Positions 8,398-17,123 of a stretch of DNA of 39,035 nucleotides are shown here, piece after piece. Source of the stretch: an uncultured Elusimicrobia bacterium. GTDB taxonomy: Bacteria; Elusimicrobiota; Elusimicrobia; Elusimicrobiales; UBA9959. Both the position numbers and the translations under genes were made by a program. Below the pieces are notes generated by a model that was not told the DNA's origin, did no database searches, and saw only the letters and a program-made list of their open reading frames with translations. Numbering within the stretch: the stretch's first letter is position 1; each line of letters starts with the position of its first letter. The DNA lies in NCBI GenBank assembly GCA_903917735.1, contig CAIXBR010000008.1, positions 1 to 39,035 on the forward strand, given 5' to 3'.

Positions 8398-10751
8398 TGC
8401 GCCCGCTTAAAAAAATATTTTTATTTTTAATCGCCTTTGCCTGCGCTCTGCTGGCCGCAGCGGCGCTGGCGGCCTTAATGCTTATCGCCGAGCCGCAATG
8501 GTTCCTGACCAGCCGCACCGTAGCCGGCGCGGCTCAAACCTTCGGCGGCGCCTATCACCCGCGCTGGAAAAGCCTGGCCTTCCGCATACGTTCCCTAAGC
8601 TTTCGGGAAAAACAGGTGGACCTCAGGCTGCGGGACTTTTGCTTCGAGTACGCGGATGCGGGGCTTGAAGGTTGTTTAAAGGACGCGGACGTCAGCCTGG
8701 ATGTGCGCCTGTATTTTTTCGGCGTTCAGGTGAAGAAGATCTCCAGATTCATGGTCTCCGGCGACCATCTGGCGCTGGATCAGTCCAAAAGCAAGACTGG
8801 CGTACAGGCCAAAAAGAGCGCGGGACCGCCCGTTCTGCTTCCGGCGGCGCTGCGCGGCATCACTATAGGAGAGTTGGGTGTGGACCTGCCGGCCAACGAA
8901 CTGATCCAGGCTGGCGGCGGCTCAATCCGGGCGGGGTTGCGCCTAAACATGTCACCTACGGGGCCCAGGAAGATGGCGCTTAAGCTGGAGGTGGTGACCA
9001 GTTCCGGGACAGTTACCAGGCACTACCACGGTGAGGCAGCGCTGGTCTCGGATCTCCTGAATGGCGGGGACTTAACGTACCTGGACGCCAGGGGGCGTCT
9101 GGAGGCGGAAGATGTGGACGCCCGGTTCAAGGCCAGAATTGAGAAGAGAGAGGGAAATATTCTGGGCTTCTGGCTAAACACCACCGCCCGGCTGCCGGGG
9201 CGGCGCGCGGAGGCGGGTTTATCGGGTACTAAAAGCGGGCAAGATGTGAATTTGACCGGCTCGGCGGGTGTCTGGCAGTCTTCCGGCCCCGTTAAGAGCG
9301 TACAGCTCAAAAATTGCACCCTGGCGGCCAGGTTGAAGGGGGACGGTTGGGACACTCTTAAATTCGACGGAGATTTTGAACTGGTCCCGGATATTCCCGG
9401 CGCTGCCGGAAGCCGCGTCAGCCTGCCGAAAAAGCTGGAGGGCCGGTTGCGGCTCGGCGCGCGTTCTGTCCCGGGTATACTGACCAAGGATAATTTCAAA
9501 GCGGAGCTCTCGGCGACGGTCAAGCCGATCAAGGATTGGTACGAGTTTTATGGGGGGGTCGAAGCCAGTGTTTCCGGCCGCACCAGCCTGTTACAGGAAC
9601 TGGAGATAAGCCACAGGTTCAACTTCGTATTCAAAGTGGCCAGGTTCGAGGACCTGGTGATAGTTTTGGCCGGTACGCCTTATTCGATACCGGCGCCCGC
9701 CAATGTCCTGCAGGGGCCGCTGAGCTTGTCCGTTAAAAGCAGCGGCGATCCGCGCAGTGACGCTCAGGAGCTGGATTACGAACTGTTAACCGGCCTGACC
9801 GCCGGCCGGCAGGCGCTTAAAGTGAAGTTAAATGGGAAGCTGGCCGCAACAGGGCTGTGGACTCCCGGCCGCCTCTTCAGGAGCGAGACGGATGCTACCC
9901 TGGAGGATGTTGCGGTGCAACTCCCCCGGTTCGACATTAAGGGCGGGGTGGCTGTAGTCTTGGACGGCCGTATTAAGACCGGACTGGAGGCGGACAAGGC
10001 GGAACTGGCCGTGAAAGAGGCACGCGAGTCCCCCGGCAAAAGCCCCGAGGCCGTGATGCTGGCGGACGTGCGCATCAAGACCGTTAAGCCCGTCCTTCTC
10101 TACTCCAACCTGGCCAAGGACCCGATCCCGGTGGGGCTGGACATCGATCTGAAAATACCGTCCGGAGTTATGGAGGGAGCGGTGGAGTTAAGACCGTTCC
10201 GTGTCGAGATCTTCCGCCGGATAGCGTCCATAGACCATATTAAGTTCTCCGGCCGAGCGGGCTCGCCCCTTATGGACATGGACGGCCTGATAGTTTATAA
10301 AGCGGCGGAGGCGAAAATATTTATCCGTCTCCGCGGCAGTGTTCAGAAGCCGCGGGTAGAGTTTGAAAGCGACCCGCCTATGAACCAGGCCGACATCATG
10401 GCCATGCTGCTTTTCGGCAAATCGCCCGGGGAGATGGATTCCGACCAGCAGGCAAGCGCGGCCAACACCCAGACGGCGGTGGCTAACAGCGCTTTCGGCC
10501 TGGCCTCGCTCTACCTGCTGGCCTCCACGCCGGTGGATTACGTGGGATATGACCCCGTCACAAGGACCTACACGGTAAAACTCCGGCTTCCCGGAGGAGC
10601 AACGCTCCAGGTGGGCTCCGACGGGCAGAGCAAAGGCGTGCAGCTGCGCAAACGCATCGCTTCCAACCTGGCGATACAGACCGAGCTCACCAACACCCAG
10701 ACCCAGGGTAACGTCGTCACGACCCTCCTTGAATGGTACGGCCGGCGCTAA
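8397..10751 (+). CDS. tamB: TamB-like inner-membrane-anchored translocation/assembly protein
   Basis: 784 residues from the ATG at 8397, which overlaps the preceding stop as TAATG. An upstream in-frame start would run 43 codons into the tamA-like gene and is unlikely. One N-terminal anchor (~5-27) is followed by a long beta-helical, low-motif region of alternating hydrophobic strands. The C-terminal ~150 residues are typical of the TamB (DUF490) domain: a RLRGSVQKPRVEFESDPP block, NQADIMAMLLFGKS, and a terminal strand region of QVGSDGQSKGVQLRKRI type. TamB-family and AsmA-like proteins bridge the two membranes and are linked to phospholipid and protein transport. At 784 residues it is shorter than the E. 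coli protein (~1260). Confidence 0.85.
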   Translation: MRPLKKIFLFLIAFACALLAAAALAALMLIAEPQWFLTSRTVAGAAQTFGGAYHPRWKSLAFRIRSLSFREKQVDLRLRDFCFEYADAGLEGCLKDADVSLDVRLYFFGVQVKKISRFMVSGDHLALDQSKSKTGVQAKKSAGPPVLLPAALRGITIGELGVDLPANELIQAGGGSIRAGLRLNMSPTGPRKMALKLEVVTSSGTVTRHYHGEAALVSDLLNGGDLTYLDARGRLEAEDVDARFKARIEKREGNILGFWLNTTARLPGRRAEAGLSGTKSGQDVNLTGSAGVWQSSGPVKSVQLKNCTLAARLKGDGWDTLKFDGDFELVPDIPGAAGSRVSLPKKLEGRLRLGARSVPGILTKDNFKAELSATVKPIKDWYEFYGGVEASVSGRTSLLQELEISHRFNFVFKVARFEDLVIVLAGTPYSIPAPANVLQGPLSLSVKSSGDPRSDAQELDYELLTGLTAGRQALKVKLNGKLAATGLWTPGRLFRSETDATLEDVAVQLPRFDIKGGVAVVLDGRIKTGLEADKAELAVKEARESPGKSPEAVMLADVRIKTVKPVLLYSNLAKDPIPVGLDIDLKIPSGVMEGAVELRPFRVEIFRRIASIDHIKFSGRAGSPLMDMDGLIVYKAAEAKIFIRLRGSVQKPRVEFESDPPMNQADIMAMLLFGKSPGEMDSDQQASAANTQTAVANSAFGLASLYLLASTPVDYVGYDPVTRTYTVKLRLPGGATLQVGSDGQSKGVQLRKRIASNLAIQTELTNTQTQGNVVTTLLEWYGRR

Positions 10752-10756
10752 AACTT

Positions 10757-11641
10757 ATGAACGGATCCCCGTATAAAAAACGATTCCAAATGCGGTTGTC
10801 GGCGTATAGGGCCCTGCTTGCACGGACCTTTGCGGCCTGGGACTGCGACCATGGTCCCCGGATGGGGGCCGCCCTGGCCTATTATGCTCTATTCTCACTG
10901 GCCCCTCTTCTGCTAATTGCCGTCGCAGTCGCAGGAAGTGTTTTTGGCGACGCATCGGCCCGGGACGAGGTCGTAAAACAAGTCGGGGCCTACGTCGGCA
11001 CGCAGGGTGCGCAGGCGGTCCGGGCCGTAATGGGATCCGCGGCGGCCGCCAAAAGCGGCTTTGCCGGCGCTGCGGTCAGCGCCGCGGCGCTGTTCGTGGC
11101 GGCATCGTCCCTGGTAAACGAACTGCAGTCCGCGCTCAATGAGATCTGGAAGGTGGAGTCCCCGCGGAGGCCCTGGCTGGCGCTGCTGCGCCGGCGCGCC
11201 ATGGCGCTGGTCTTCCTGGTCGGTTCCGGGTTCTTGCTTCTGCTGACGCTGCTGCTGAGCGCGTCGGTTTCCGCACTGGGCGAGTACCTAGGCGCCATAC
11301 TGCCTGTGCCGGCGTCCGCTCTGCACGCGATAGATTTTGCACTATCCTTCGGGGCGGCTACGCTGCTGCTCGCGATGGTTTACAAGTATCTGCCCGATAC
11401 CCGTATCGCCTGGCGGGACGTTTGGACCGGCGCGGGCTTCACATCCGCACTGCTGGCGCTGGGCAACCTGGCGATCGGTATCTGCCTCGCTAAAAGTGGC
11501 CTTGCCACAGTTTACGGCGCCGCGGGTTCGCTGCTTTTGGTCGTAGTCTGGACCTTTTACGGCTCCCAGCTCCTGTACTTCGGGGCCGAGTTCACCCGCG
11601 AGCAGGCCAGGTCGCGCGGGCTCGCGGACGCCGGTGGTTGA
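10757..11641 (+). CDS. YihY/BrkB-family integral membrane protein
   Basis: 294 residues from the ATG at 10757, five bases after the tamB-like stop. An alternative ATG at 10733 would overlap tamB by 19 bases; neither has a strong ribosome site. The family signature is clear: GAALAYYALFSLAPLLLIA, followed by five further hydrophobic segments, the SALNEIWKVE motif, the YKYLPDTRIAWRDVWTGA loop and the terminal FYGSQLLYFGAEFT motif. YihY/BrkB proteins are widespread six-helix membrane proteins of unsettled function; the old label 'ribonuclease BN' is incorrect. It is probably co-transcribed with tamAB. Confidence 0.88.
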   Translation: MNGSPYKKRFQMRLSAYRALLARTFAAWDCDHGPRMGAALAYYALFSLAPLLLIAVAVAGSVFGDASARDEVVKQVGAYVGTQGAQAVRAVMGSAAAAKSGFAGAAVSAAALFVAASSLVNELQSALNEIWKVESPRRPWLALLRRRAMALVFLVGSGFLLLLTLLLSASVSALGEYLGAILPVPASALHAIDFALSFGAATLLLAMVYKYLPDTRIAWRDVWTGAGFTSALLALGNLAIGICLAKSGLATVYGAAGSLLLVVVWTFYGSQLLYFGAEFTREQARSRGLADAGG

Positions 11642-11647
11642 TCAATA

Positions 11648-11711
11648 TTACCTATGGCCGTGCGCACAACTCCCAATAGCGCTAAAAGAGGCGGGAGGGA
11701 TATCCTATAAG
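11648..11711 (+). promoter_or_regulatory. Bipartite operator-promoter element, copy A
   Basis: TTACCTATGGCC (11648-11659), then GCACAACTCC (11664-11673), then a TATCCT box at 11701-11706 followed by ATAAG. The distance between the first two boxes equals that in copies B, C and D. The box-to--10 distance is one base longer than in B-D. A -35-like TAGCGC precedes the TATCCT by 18 bases. It is the first of two copies in this gap. Confidence 0.55.
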
Positions 11712-11841
11712 CGTGAATTACGGGCTTAAATAGTCTTTGACGCAGGCCTAAAGTAAGGAACAGCGAAAGGCGTTAATCCAGGGCCGGGGATTAAGCCCGC
11801 TGTCCCTTTTTGATTCGGTGTCCGGAGGCGGTCTGTGTATA

Positions 11842-11905
11842 TTACCTATAGCCACTCGTATAATTCCGCATTGTCCGGGGGTCGGGCGGCGGGTATACTA
11901 ATAAA
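11842..11905 (+). promoter_or_regulatory. Bipartite operator-promoter element, copy B
   Basis: TTACCTATAGCC (11842-11853), GTATAATTCCGCAT (11858-11871), then TTGTCC (-35-like, 11871-11876), a 17-base spacer and TATACT (11894-11899), the best -10 of the set. Transcription would start near 11906, giving a ~145-base leader before the acetoacetate-decarboxylase-family gene. Confidence 0.6.
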
Positions 11906-12050
11906 AGCACTGTGCGCGGTATGGGTTTTTCTGCGTTTTTTTTTCTGCGTTATCGCCTATCTAACCGACTACGGGCAGGAGCGCACTAAGTATATTGTGG
12001 CGTTCCTTAACGTCTGAAGCCGGTAGTACCCAGGCCGGACAAGGAGAATC

Positions 12051-12818
12051 ATGAATATTCCGGAAGTCAAAGCCGCCGCGTTCGCGATGCCGCTGACCAG
12101 CCCGGCCTACCCCCGGGGGCCGTATCAGTTCAAGAACCGAGAGTTCATGGTCATCACCTATCGCACGGACCCGGAGGCGCTGCGCTCTGTGGTGCCCGAG
12201 CCGCTGAAGTTCACGAAGCCGCTGGTAAAATTTGAATTCATCCGGATGCCCGACTCAACAGGTTTCGGCGATTACACCGAATCAGGACAGATCATCCCGG
12301 TAAGCTTTCGCGGGGTGCAAGGCAACTACGCCCACGCTATGTACCTGAACGACCATCCGCCGATTGCCGCAGGCAGGGAACTGTGGGGCTTCCCTAAAAA
12401 ACTCGCCACAGCGCGCCTCGAGACCGAGATCGATACGCTGGTGGGGACCCTTGATTACGGGAAAGTGCGCATTGCCAAGGCTACGATGGGATTTAAGCAC
12501 CGCGCCGCGGACAGCGCCCAGGTGCTGGCCGCCCTGGCTGAGCCTAATTTCCTGCTGAAAATAATTCCGCACGTGGATGGTTCGCCGCGCATCTGCGAAC
12601 TGGTGCGCTATTACACCACCCAGCTGACCTTGCAAGGCGCCTGGGCATCACCGGGCTCGCTGGAGCTGCATCCGCATGCGCTCGCTCCGGTATCAGAATT
12701 ACCGGTGCTCGGGATCGAATCCGCGATTCATTATATCGCGGACCTGACGCTGGAGCTGGGTGAAGTCGTGCATGACTATCTTGCGCCTATTGACGGCGGT
12801 CCAGGACGGGCGGAATAA
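12051..12818 (+). CDS. Acetoacetate decarboxylase family protein
   Basis: 255 residues with AAGGAG before the ATG; family length is ~245-265. The active-site segment is well preserved: [12 protein letters not shown], with Lys116-Lys117 matching the Schiff-base lysine pair of clostridial acetoacetate decarboxylase. Upstream, [17 protein letters not shown] matches the conserved strand-loop region, and the Arg/Glu-rich pocket motifs are present. The expected reaction is decarboxylation of acetoacetate to acetone and CO2, but many family members act on other beta-keto or enol acids, so the substrate is open. Copies A and B of the bipartite element lie upstream, suggesting it is controlled with the envelope genes. 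Confidence 0.85.
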   Translation: MNIPEVKAAAFAMPLTSPAYPRGPYQFKNREFMVITYRTDPEALRSVVPEPLKFTKPLVKFEFIRMPDSTGFGDYTESGQIIPVSFRGVQGNYAHAMYLNDHPPIAAGRELWGFPKKLATARLETEIDTLVGTLDYGKVRIAKATMGFKHRAADSAQVLAALAEPNFLLKIIPHVDGSPRICELVRYYTTQLTLQGAWASPGSLELHPHALAPVSELPVLGIESAIHYIADLTLELGEVVHDYLAPIDGGPGRAE

Positions 12819-12824
12819 GCAGTT

Positions 12825-12882
12825 TTGCCCCCGGACCTGTGTATAACTCCACATGCCCGGAAAAGAAAGAGTGGCACAATAT
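12825..12882 (+). promoter_or_regulatory. Degenerate copy E of the bipartite element
   Basis: TTGCC (12825-12829) and GTATAACTCC (12841-12850) keep the exact 16-base register of copies A-D, and CAATATAAA falls where the -10 would be. That placement would leave fewer than ten leader bases before the lipoprotein gene and overlap its ribosome site. This may therefore be only an operator half or a decayed copy. Confidence 0.35.
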
Positions 12883-12897
12883 AAAGGAGAAAGAATT

Positions 12898-13518
12898 ATG
12901 AAGGCATGGAATTTTTTAAGTATGATCGGTTTTGGGTTCCTCATCGCGATGTTCATTACTGGATGCGCTACGACAAGACTTACCTCGGCGTGGAAGGACC
13001 CGTCATATAAGGGGCAGCCCCGCAAGATCCTGGTAATCGGGGTCGCCAAGAAACCAGCGAACAAAAGACTTTTTGAGGACGAGTTCGTCCGGCAGCTAAA
13101 GGCCAATGGGACAGATGCCGTTGCGAGCTATACCATTATGCCCGATGAGAACCAGGGTGATAATGCGTTAATTGCCGTAAAGATGCAGGAACAGGGGGCG
13201 GATGCGGTGCTCATTTCAAGACTGACCAGCAAAAAGACCGTGGATACATATATTCCCGGGAGCACTACCTATTCGCCGGCCTCTTACGGCAATTGGCGCG
13301 ACTATTACGGGTATGGTTTGCGGGTCACATCAACCCCCGGTTATGTGGCTGAGGATGAATACGCGCTTATGGAAACCAATTTATATGACGTCGGGAACAA
13401 CAATCTGATCTGGTCAGCGTTGTCAGAAACCGAGATACAGAACTCCGATCAGGATAGTATCAAATCCTATATCGGCGTGATGGTGAAAGCCATGGCCGGC
13501 AAGAAACTGCTGAAATAA
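12898..13518 (+). CDS. Outer-membrane-type lipoprotein (DUF4136-like)
   Basis: 206 residues from the ATG at 12898, which has AAGGAG nine bases upstream; an in-frame ATG at 12853 would spoil the signal peptide. The N-terminus ends in a lipobox, FITGC, so the Cys at about residue 22 would be lipidated. The mature part has TSAWKDPSYKG, a VIGVAKKPANKRLFEDEF segment and a C-terminal LIWSALSETEI, a pattern common in DUF4136-like lipoproteins of unknown role. The family call is moderate; the lipoprotein call is strong. The following gene begins about 125 bases downstream. Confidence 0.75.
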   Translation: MKAWNFLSMIGFGFLIAMFITGCATTRLTSAWKDPSYKGQPRKILVIGVAKKPANKRLFEDEFVRQLKANGTDAVASYTIMPDENQGDNALIAVKMQEQGADAVLISRLTSKKTVDTYIPGSTTYSPASYGNWRDYYGYGLRVTSTPGYVAEDEYALMETNLYDVGNNNLIWSALSETEIQNSDQDSIKSYIGVMVKAMAGKKLLK

Positions 13519-13642
13519 GCATTCTATCGCCCAGGAAAGACGTGTCAGGCCGCGGGGCTGGCCTTGATGCCCGGACCATAAGCGAGCAGAAGGCGCGCCG
13601 GGCCATGCCGCCGCGGGCGCGTTCTTCGGAGTACAGGTACTT

Positions 13643-15196
13643 ATGCGCTATCTGATCCTGCTGCTTTGCCTGCAGGCCGCGCCGCTGGCGGCGGCGCCGC
13701 GCGCCGCGCTGCGCCTGTCGGCCGGGCTTATTATTTCTTCCATCACGGTAGAGACCCACAACGTCTTCGAAACGGAGCTCCCGGCCGAGAATAAATATCT
13801 CTACCGGACGGCCAACCGCATACATTATACAACGCGTGACCCTGTGATCAGGCGGGAACTGCTTTTCGAGGTCGGCGACCGCTACGACGCGGCCCTGGCC
13901 GCGGAGACGGAACGCAACCTCCGCGCCCTGCCCTTCATCCGGCGCGCCGAGATAGAGGCCAGGGTCAACAAGAACGGGACCGTGGATGTGGTGGTGCGCA
14001 CTTATGATTCCTGGACGCTCGAACCTGTAGTGAATTATAAACGCGCCGGAGGCGCCACCAGCATGAAAGCGGGGATCGCCGATGAAAATATTCTGGGACA
14101 GGGTAAGTCGGGGTCCGCCGTCTATAATAATGACTGGGGCTCGACCTCCGAGTCCTTCAGTTACAATGATCTCCAGTTCCTGCACCACAAGCATTTGCAG
14201 TATTCAGCGGCCGCCAGCATCTCGCCGGACAGCCGGCATTTATCCATGTCCCTGGGGCGCCCTTTCTACGCCTCTATCGCGCGTTCCTCCGTGGGCGGCA
14301 GCTTCAATTATGACGCCGCCCCGTCCACCGGCGCGGTCACGCGGCGGACCCTGGAGGCCGGAGTAAATTACGGCATCTCACTGGCGCCCTCTACGGAGCG
14401 GACGCGGCGCGTCACGTTCGGCCTGCTGGTCCACCACGCCGAGTCCGCGGGACCGGTGCCGGACGGGGACCGTTATTTAGCTGTCCAGCTGGGCGCGGCA
14501 TGGGAGGAATTGGATTTCCTGACGGTGCGCCGCATAAGGAAATTCACGCATGACGAGGACTATAATCTTGGGCTCGGGGTCTTCCCCTCCGTGGCTTTAG
14601 CGCCGGCTATCCGCGCACTGGGAGTTCCCCAGACACAGATCCTGCCCAGCCTCAAAGTGAGCAAAGGCTTCACCTGGGGGGACCAGCTCCTGCTCTTGAA
14701 CGCCAGCTATTTTTCGAAGTACGCCAACGGCGTGAACAGCAGGCAGCTGGTCTCGTTCGACGCGGCGTACTACCTGCGCGGCCTCAAGTACCAGACGCTG
14801 ACCCTGCATACCAGCATGGATTACGGCTGGCGGCTCGATCCCGACGCTCCGCTGGTACTGGGGGAGTTCAACGGCCTGCGCGGCTATGGCGTGGGCCAGT
14901 TCTCCGGGAGCCGCCGCTTTCTGCTGAACATGGAGGACCGAGTTTACATCTGGGACGACCTTCTAAGCCTGCTGGACATCGGCCTGGTCTTTTTCTACGA
15001 CTCCGGTTATGTGTGGCTGTCTTCGGGCCCGGTAAAGCTGTCCGACCTTAAGAACAGCGCGGGAATGGGACTGCGCGTGGCCCCGTCGCGCTCGGCAGGC
15101 AACTCGGCCGTGCGTATAGACCTGGCCCGCGCGCTCAACGCCGGAGCGAACCGGGCGCGCTGGTCGCTGTCGATCCTGGGGGAACAGAGCTTCTGA
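13643..15196 (+). CDS. Omp85/BamA-like outer-membrane protein with one POTRA domain
   Basis: 517 residues with a signal peptide (~1-17). Residues ~55-115 form a single POTRA-like domain: VIRRELLFEVGDRYDAALAAE, then LRALPFIRRAEIEARVN. The remainder is a predicted beta barrel with many aromatic-ended strands and a GEFNGLRGYGVGQFSGSRRF motif, the Omp85 barrel signature. It terminates in Phe (GEQSF). It is distinct from the longer tamA-like protein at 6.6 kb, so this locus carries two Omp85 relatives. With only one POTRA it is unlikely to be the housekeeping BamA. A role in export or insertion of a specific substrate is inferred. The next gene begins two bases after its stop. Confidence 0.78.
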   Translation: MRYLILLLCLQAAPLAAAPRAALRLSAGLIISSITVETHNVFETELPAENKYLYRTANRIHYTTRDPVIRRELLFEVGDRYDAALAAETERNLRALPFIRRAEIEARVNKNGTVDVVVRTYDSWTLEPVVNYKRAGGATSMKAGIADENILGQGKSGSAVYNNDWGSTSESFSYNDLQFLHHKHLQYSAAASISPDSRHLSMSLGRPFYASIARSSVGGSFNYDAAPSTGAVTRRTLEAGVNYGISLAPSTERTRRVTFGLLVHHAESAGPVPDGDRYLAVQLGAAWEELDFLTVRRIRKFTHDEDYNLGLGVFPSVALAPAIRALGVPQTQILPSLKVSKGFTWGDQLLLLNASYFSKYANGVNSRQLVSFDAAYYLRGLKYQTLTLHTSMDYGWRLDPDAPLVLGEFNGLRGYGVGQFSGSRRFLLNMEDRVYIWDDLLSLLDIGLVFFYDSGYVWLSSGPVKLSDLKNSAGMGLRVAPSRSAGNSAVRIDLARALNAGANRARWSLSILGEQSF

Positions 15197-15198
15197 AT

Positions 15199-15537
15199 AT
15201 GAAAACAATGAATTCGTTAACGCTGATTCTCGGCGCGCTGATCCTGGCCGTTTTGCTGATATTGCTGCTTTCTACCCGGGAAGGCGGCCGGCCCGGAGCC
15301 GGCCCGGGGGTTACAGCCGTTGCGCTCGTTGCCCCCGTAAGTGCGGCGGCGCCCGCCGTCCCGGCGAAGAAAAAAACACGGGTACGGAAGCTGGCGGTGC
15401 AAGCGGCCGCCAGCGAGAAGCCGGGGCCGCTGCGCGCAAAGAGGGTCTCCAGGCTGCGCGATCCCGGCGAAGCTTTCGGCGGCAGTGCTCCGCCGGGTGC
15501 GACGGCCAAGCCGGCCGCGGCGATAGCGGAAAAGTGA
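15199..15537 (+). CDS. Small membrane-anchored Ala/Pro/Lys-rich protein
   Basis: 112 residues. One N-terminal transmembrane helix (~6-26) is followed by a low-complexity tail rich in Ala, Pro, Gly, Lys and Arg with no recognisable domain. It starts two bases after the Omp85-like gene, consistent with translational coupling. The composition suggests a periplasmic linker or a wall-interacting tail, but that is speculation; I do not recognise the family. Confidence 0.5.
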   Translation: MKTMNSLTLILGALILAVLLILLLSTREGGRPGAGPGVTAVALVAPVSAAAPAVPAKKKTRVRKLAVQAAASEKPGPLRAKRVSRLRDPGEAFGGSAPPGATAKPAAAIAEK

Positions 15538-15572
15538 TATTTCCGGGTACTGCCCCGCCGGGCCTGCGCATA

Positions 15573-15635
15573 TTACCGATATCTGCGCGTATAACTCCGC
15601 ATTGCGGCAACTGCCTGGGAAGGGTATTCTATAAG
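15573..15635 (+). promoter_or_regulatory. Bipartite operator-promoter element, copy C
   Basis: TTACCGATATCT (15573-15584), GTATAACTCCGCAT (15589-15602), -35-like TTGCGG (15602-15607), a 17-base spacer, then TATTCT (15625-15630) and ATAAG. The predicted start near 15637 leaves a ~30-base leader before the gene at 15667. This is the clearest copy of the four. Confidence 0.62.
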
Positions 15636-15666
15636 TATTGACCGGGCGTCGGCGGAAAGTATACAC

Positions 15667-16443
15667 ATGAAAACACTATTGGTTCTGGCCTGCCTTTGCG
15701 CGGCGCTGCCGGCTGCTGGTGCACGGGCGGCGGGTTGGGAATTCAGCTCAGCGGCCAACTATGACACCGGCAAATACGGTTCCAAAGACCGTACGGATTC
15801 CGTCTATATACCGTTCACGCTAAAGCGCTGCTACAGCGGCGTCGACCTATCCATAACTGTTCCGTACCTGCGCCAAAGCTCCAGGGGACTTGTGACCCGC
15901 GTGGGCGGCAAGCCGGTGCGCATAGCCGCGCCCGGAGGGTCCGCGGTAAATTCCTCCGGGGCCGGCCTGGGCGACATAATCCTGCGCGGCGCCTACACGC
16001 TTAAACTGGACGGGCCTCGATCTTTCGACCTGGGGCTGGCCGGCAAGCTGAAGCTGCCCGCCGCCAGTAAAAGCAAGGGGCTTGGCACAGGAGAGCTGGA
16101 CGAAGGAGCGGGCCTTGAGTTCGCTAAGGAAATCGCCCCGGGCTGGACACTGCTGGCTGACGGCTACTATACCATCATAGGGGAGCCCGCGGGCATGGAG
16201 CTCAACAACCAAGCCGCGGTGGAGGTGGGGTTTTACCGGGCGCTGCTAAAAAGCCTGGGCCTTACCGTGCTTTATGAGATGCAAAACGCCATAGTAGACG
16301 GGAATGCGGCACCCCGCAGCTTAAGCGGTACTCTTTCTTATGGTTCGCCGGACGGCGTAGAGTTCGCCGGCGGGCTGACGCTGGGCCTGTCCGACGGGAG
16401 CCCAGATACCGGCATAGGCGCGGAATTAAACCTGAGATTTTAA
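15667..16443 (+). CDS. Outer-membrane barrel protein (phenol-pathway MetA/transporter-like)
   Basis: 258 residues with a signal peptide (~1-22). The sequence is a run of amphipathic beta strands, with GAGLGDIILRGAYTLKL, GPRSFDLGLAGKLKLP and TGELDEGAGLEFAKE, ending in LNLRF. These fit the small barrel family annotated as 'transporter / MetA-pathway of phenol degradation'. The substrate is unknown, and involvement in phenol metabolism should not be assumed. It begins a run of four genes in the same direction (barrel, unknown, BON, transpeptidase) immediately downstream of element copy C. Confidence 0.7.
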   Translation: MKTLLVLACLCAALPAAGARAAGWEFSSAANYDTGKYGSKDRTDSVYIPFTLKRCYSGVDLSITVPYLRQSSRGLVTRVGGKPVRIAAPGGSAVNSSGAGLGDIILRGAYTLKLDGPRSFDLGLAGKLKLPAASKSKGLGTGELDEGAGLEFAKEIAPGWTLLADGYYTIIGEPAGMELNNQAAVEVGFYRALLKSLGLTVLYEMQNAIVDGNAAPRSLSGTLSYGSPDGVEFAGGLTLGLSDGSPDTGIGAELNLRF

Positions 16444-16472
16444 GCGGTGAACCGGGAAACGAGGCTATAAAC

Positions 16473-17030
16473 ATGAAAAACAAGAAACTGAATGCGCTGA
16501 TAGCGTGGTTGTTCGTGTGCGGGGCCGTAATTCCCGCCTTCGCCCTGGAAAAGGCCGGCAATGAAAAAGAACTGGAGACTAGCGCCAAGGAACTGAATAA
16601 AAAATATTCGGAAGGGCAGCAGCGCGTAACCGGTAAAATAATGGCGCAATTCAGTGTGGATCAGGGCCGCATTGTCAGCCTGCGGTACAGGAAGCTGCAC
16701 TACGGGGAGATAGCGATAGCGCTGGGCCTGGCCCAGGATATGCACGGCGGGATCACGGACGAAAATCTGCATAAAGTCGTGGCGCTGCGCGAGGGGCCGC
16801 CTGTAGCCGGCTGGGGCAAGGTAGCCGGGAAGCTGGGCCTGAAGCTGGGGCCGGTGCTGGGCAAGATCAATAGTATCGTCGCCGAAGTCCGGAAGGATGA
16901 AAAAGGTCACAAGGTGAAAAAAGCCAGGAAAGAAAAGGCGGCTGCGGCTGAAAAGAGCCAAAAAGCCGCGAAACTGGAGCGGCCGGAGCAAATTGAGAAG
17001 GAAGGTATGAAGTCCCTGGCGCGGCCGTAA
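16473..17030 (+). CDS. Exported protein of unknown function with Lys-rich tail
   Basis: 185 residues with a signal peptide (~1-25, ending AFALE) and GAGG before the ATG. Residues ~45-110 carry two helix motifs, VTGKIMAQFSVDQGRIVSL and LHYGEIAIALGLAQ, reminiscent of a periplasmic module seen in other deep-branching bacteria, but I cannot name the family. The C-terminal third is a Lys/Ala/Glu-rich, probably coiled-coil or disordered tail. It lies between the barrel gene and the BON gene, so an envelope role is likely. Confidence 0.6.
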   Translation: MKNKKLNALIAWLFVCGAVIPAFALEKAGNEKELETSAKELNKKYSEGQQRVTGKIMAQFSVDQGRIVSLRYRKLHYGEIAIALGLAQDMHGGITDENLHKVVALREGPPVAGWGKVAGKLGLKLGPVLGKINSIVAEVRKDEKGHKVKKARKEKAAAAEKSQKAAKLERPEQIEKEGMKSLARP

Positions 17031-17123
17031 AATATAGGACGGAGATCCCCGCTGAGCCGGGAACGGGAGCGGTCGTGAGCCCGGGGTAAATAAAAAAATA
17101 ACCAAAAAAAGGGAGAAAGTATC

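Larger units (their letters stand above)
11642..12050. other. 409-bp gene-free gap carrying two regulatory elements
   Basis: The gap holds copies A and B of the bipartite element. Between them, around 11780-11817, lies a GGGCCGGG-x-CCCG-x-CCC imperfect hairpin ending in TTTTT that could terminate transcription from copy A. A 60-codon frame at 11835-12017 starts inside copy B and has no ribosome site, so I do not call it. AAGGAG just before 12051 serves the next gene. Confidence 0.5.

Noticed and set aside
11835..12017. 60-codon open frame between the yihY-like and decarboxylase genes
   Set aside because: Its start lies inside regulatory copy B, with no ribosome site and an atypical composition; the two boxes and the -10 explain the sequence better.
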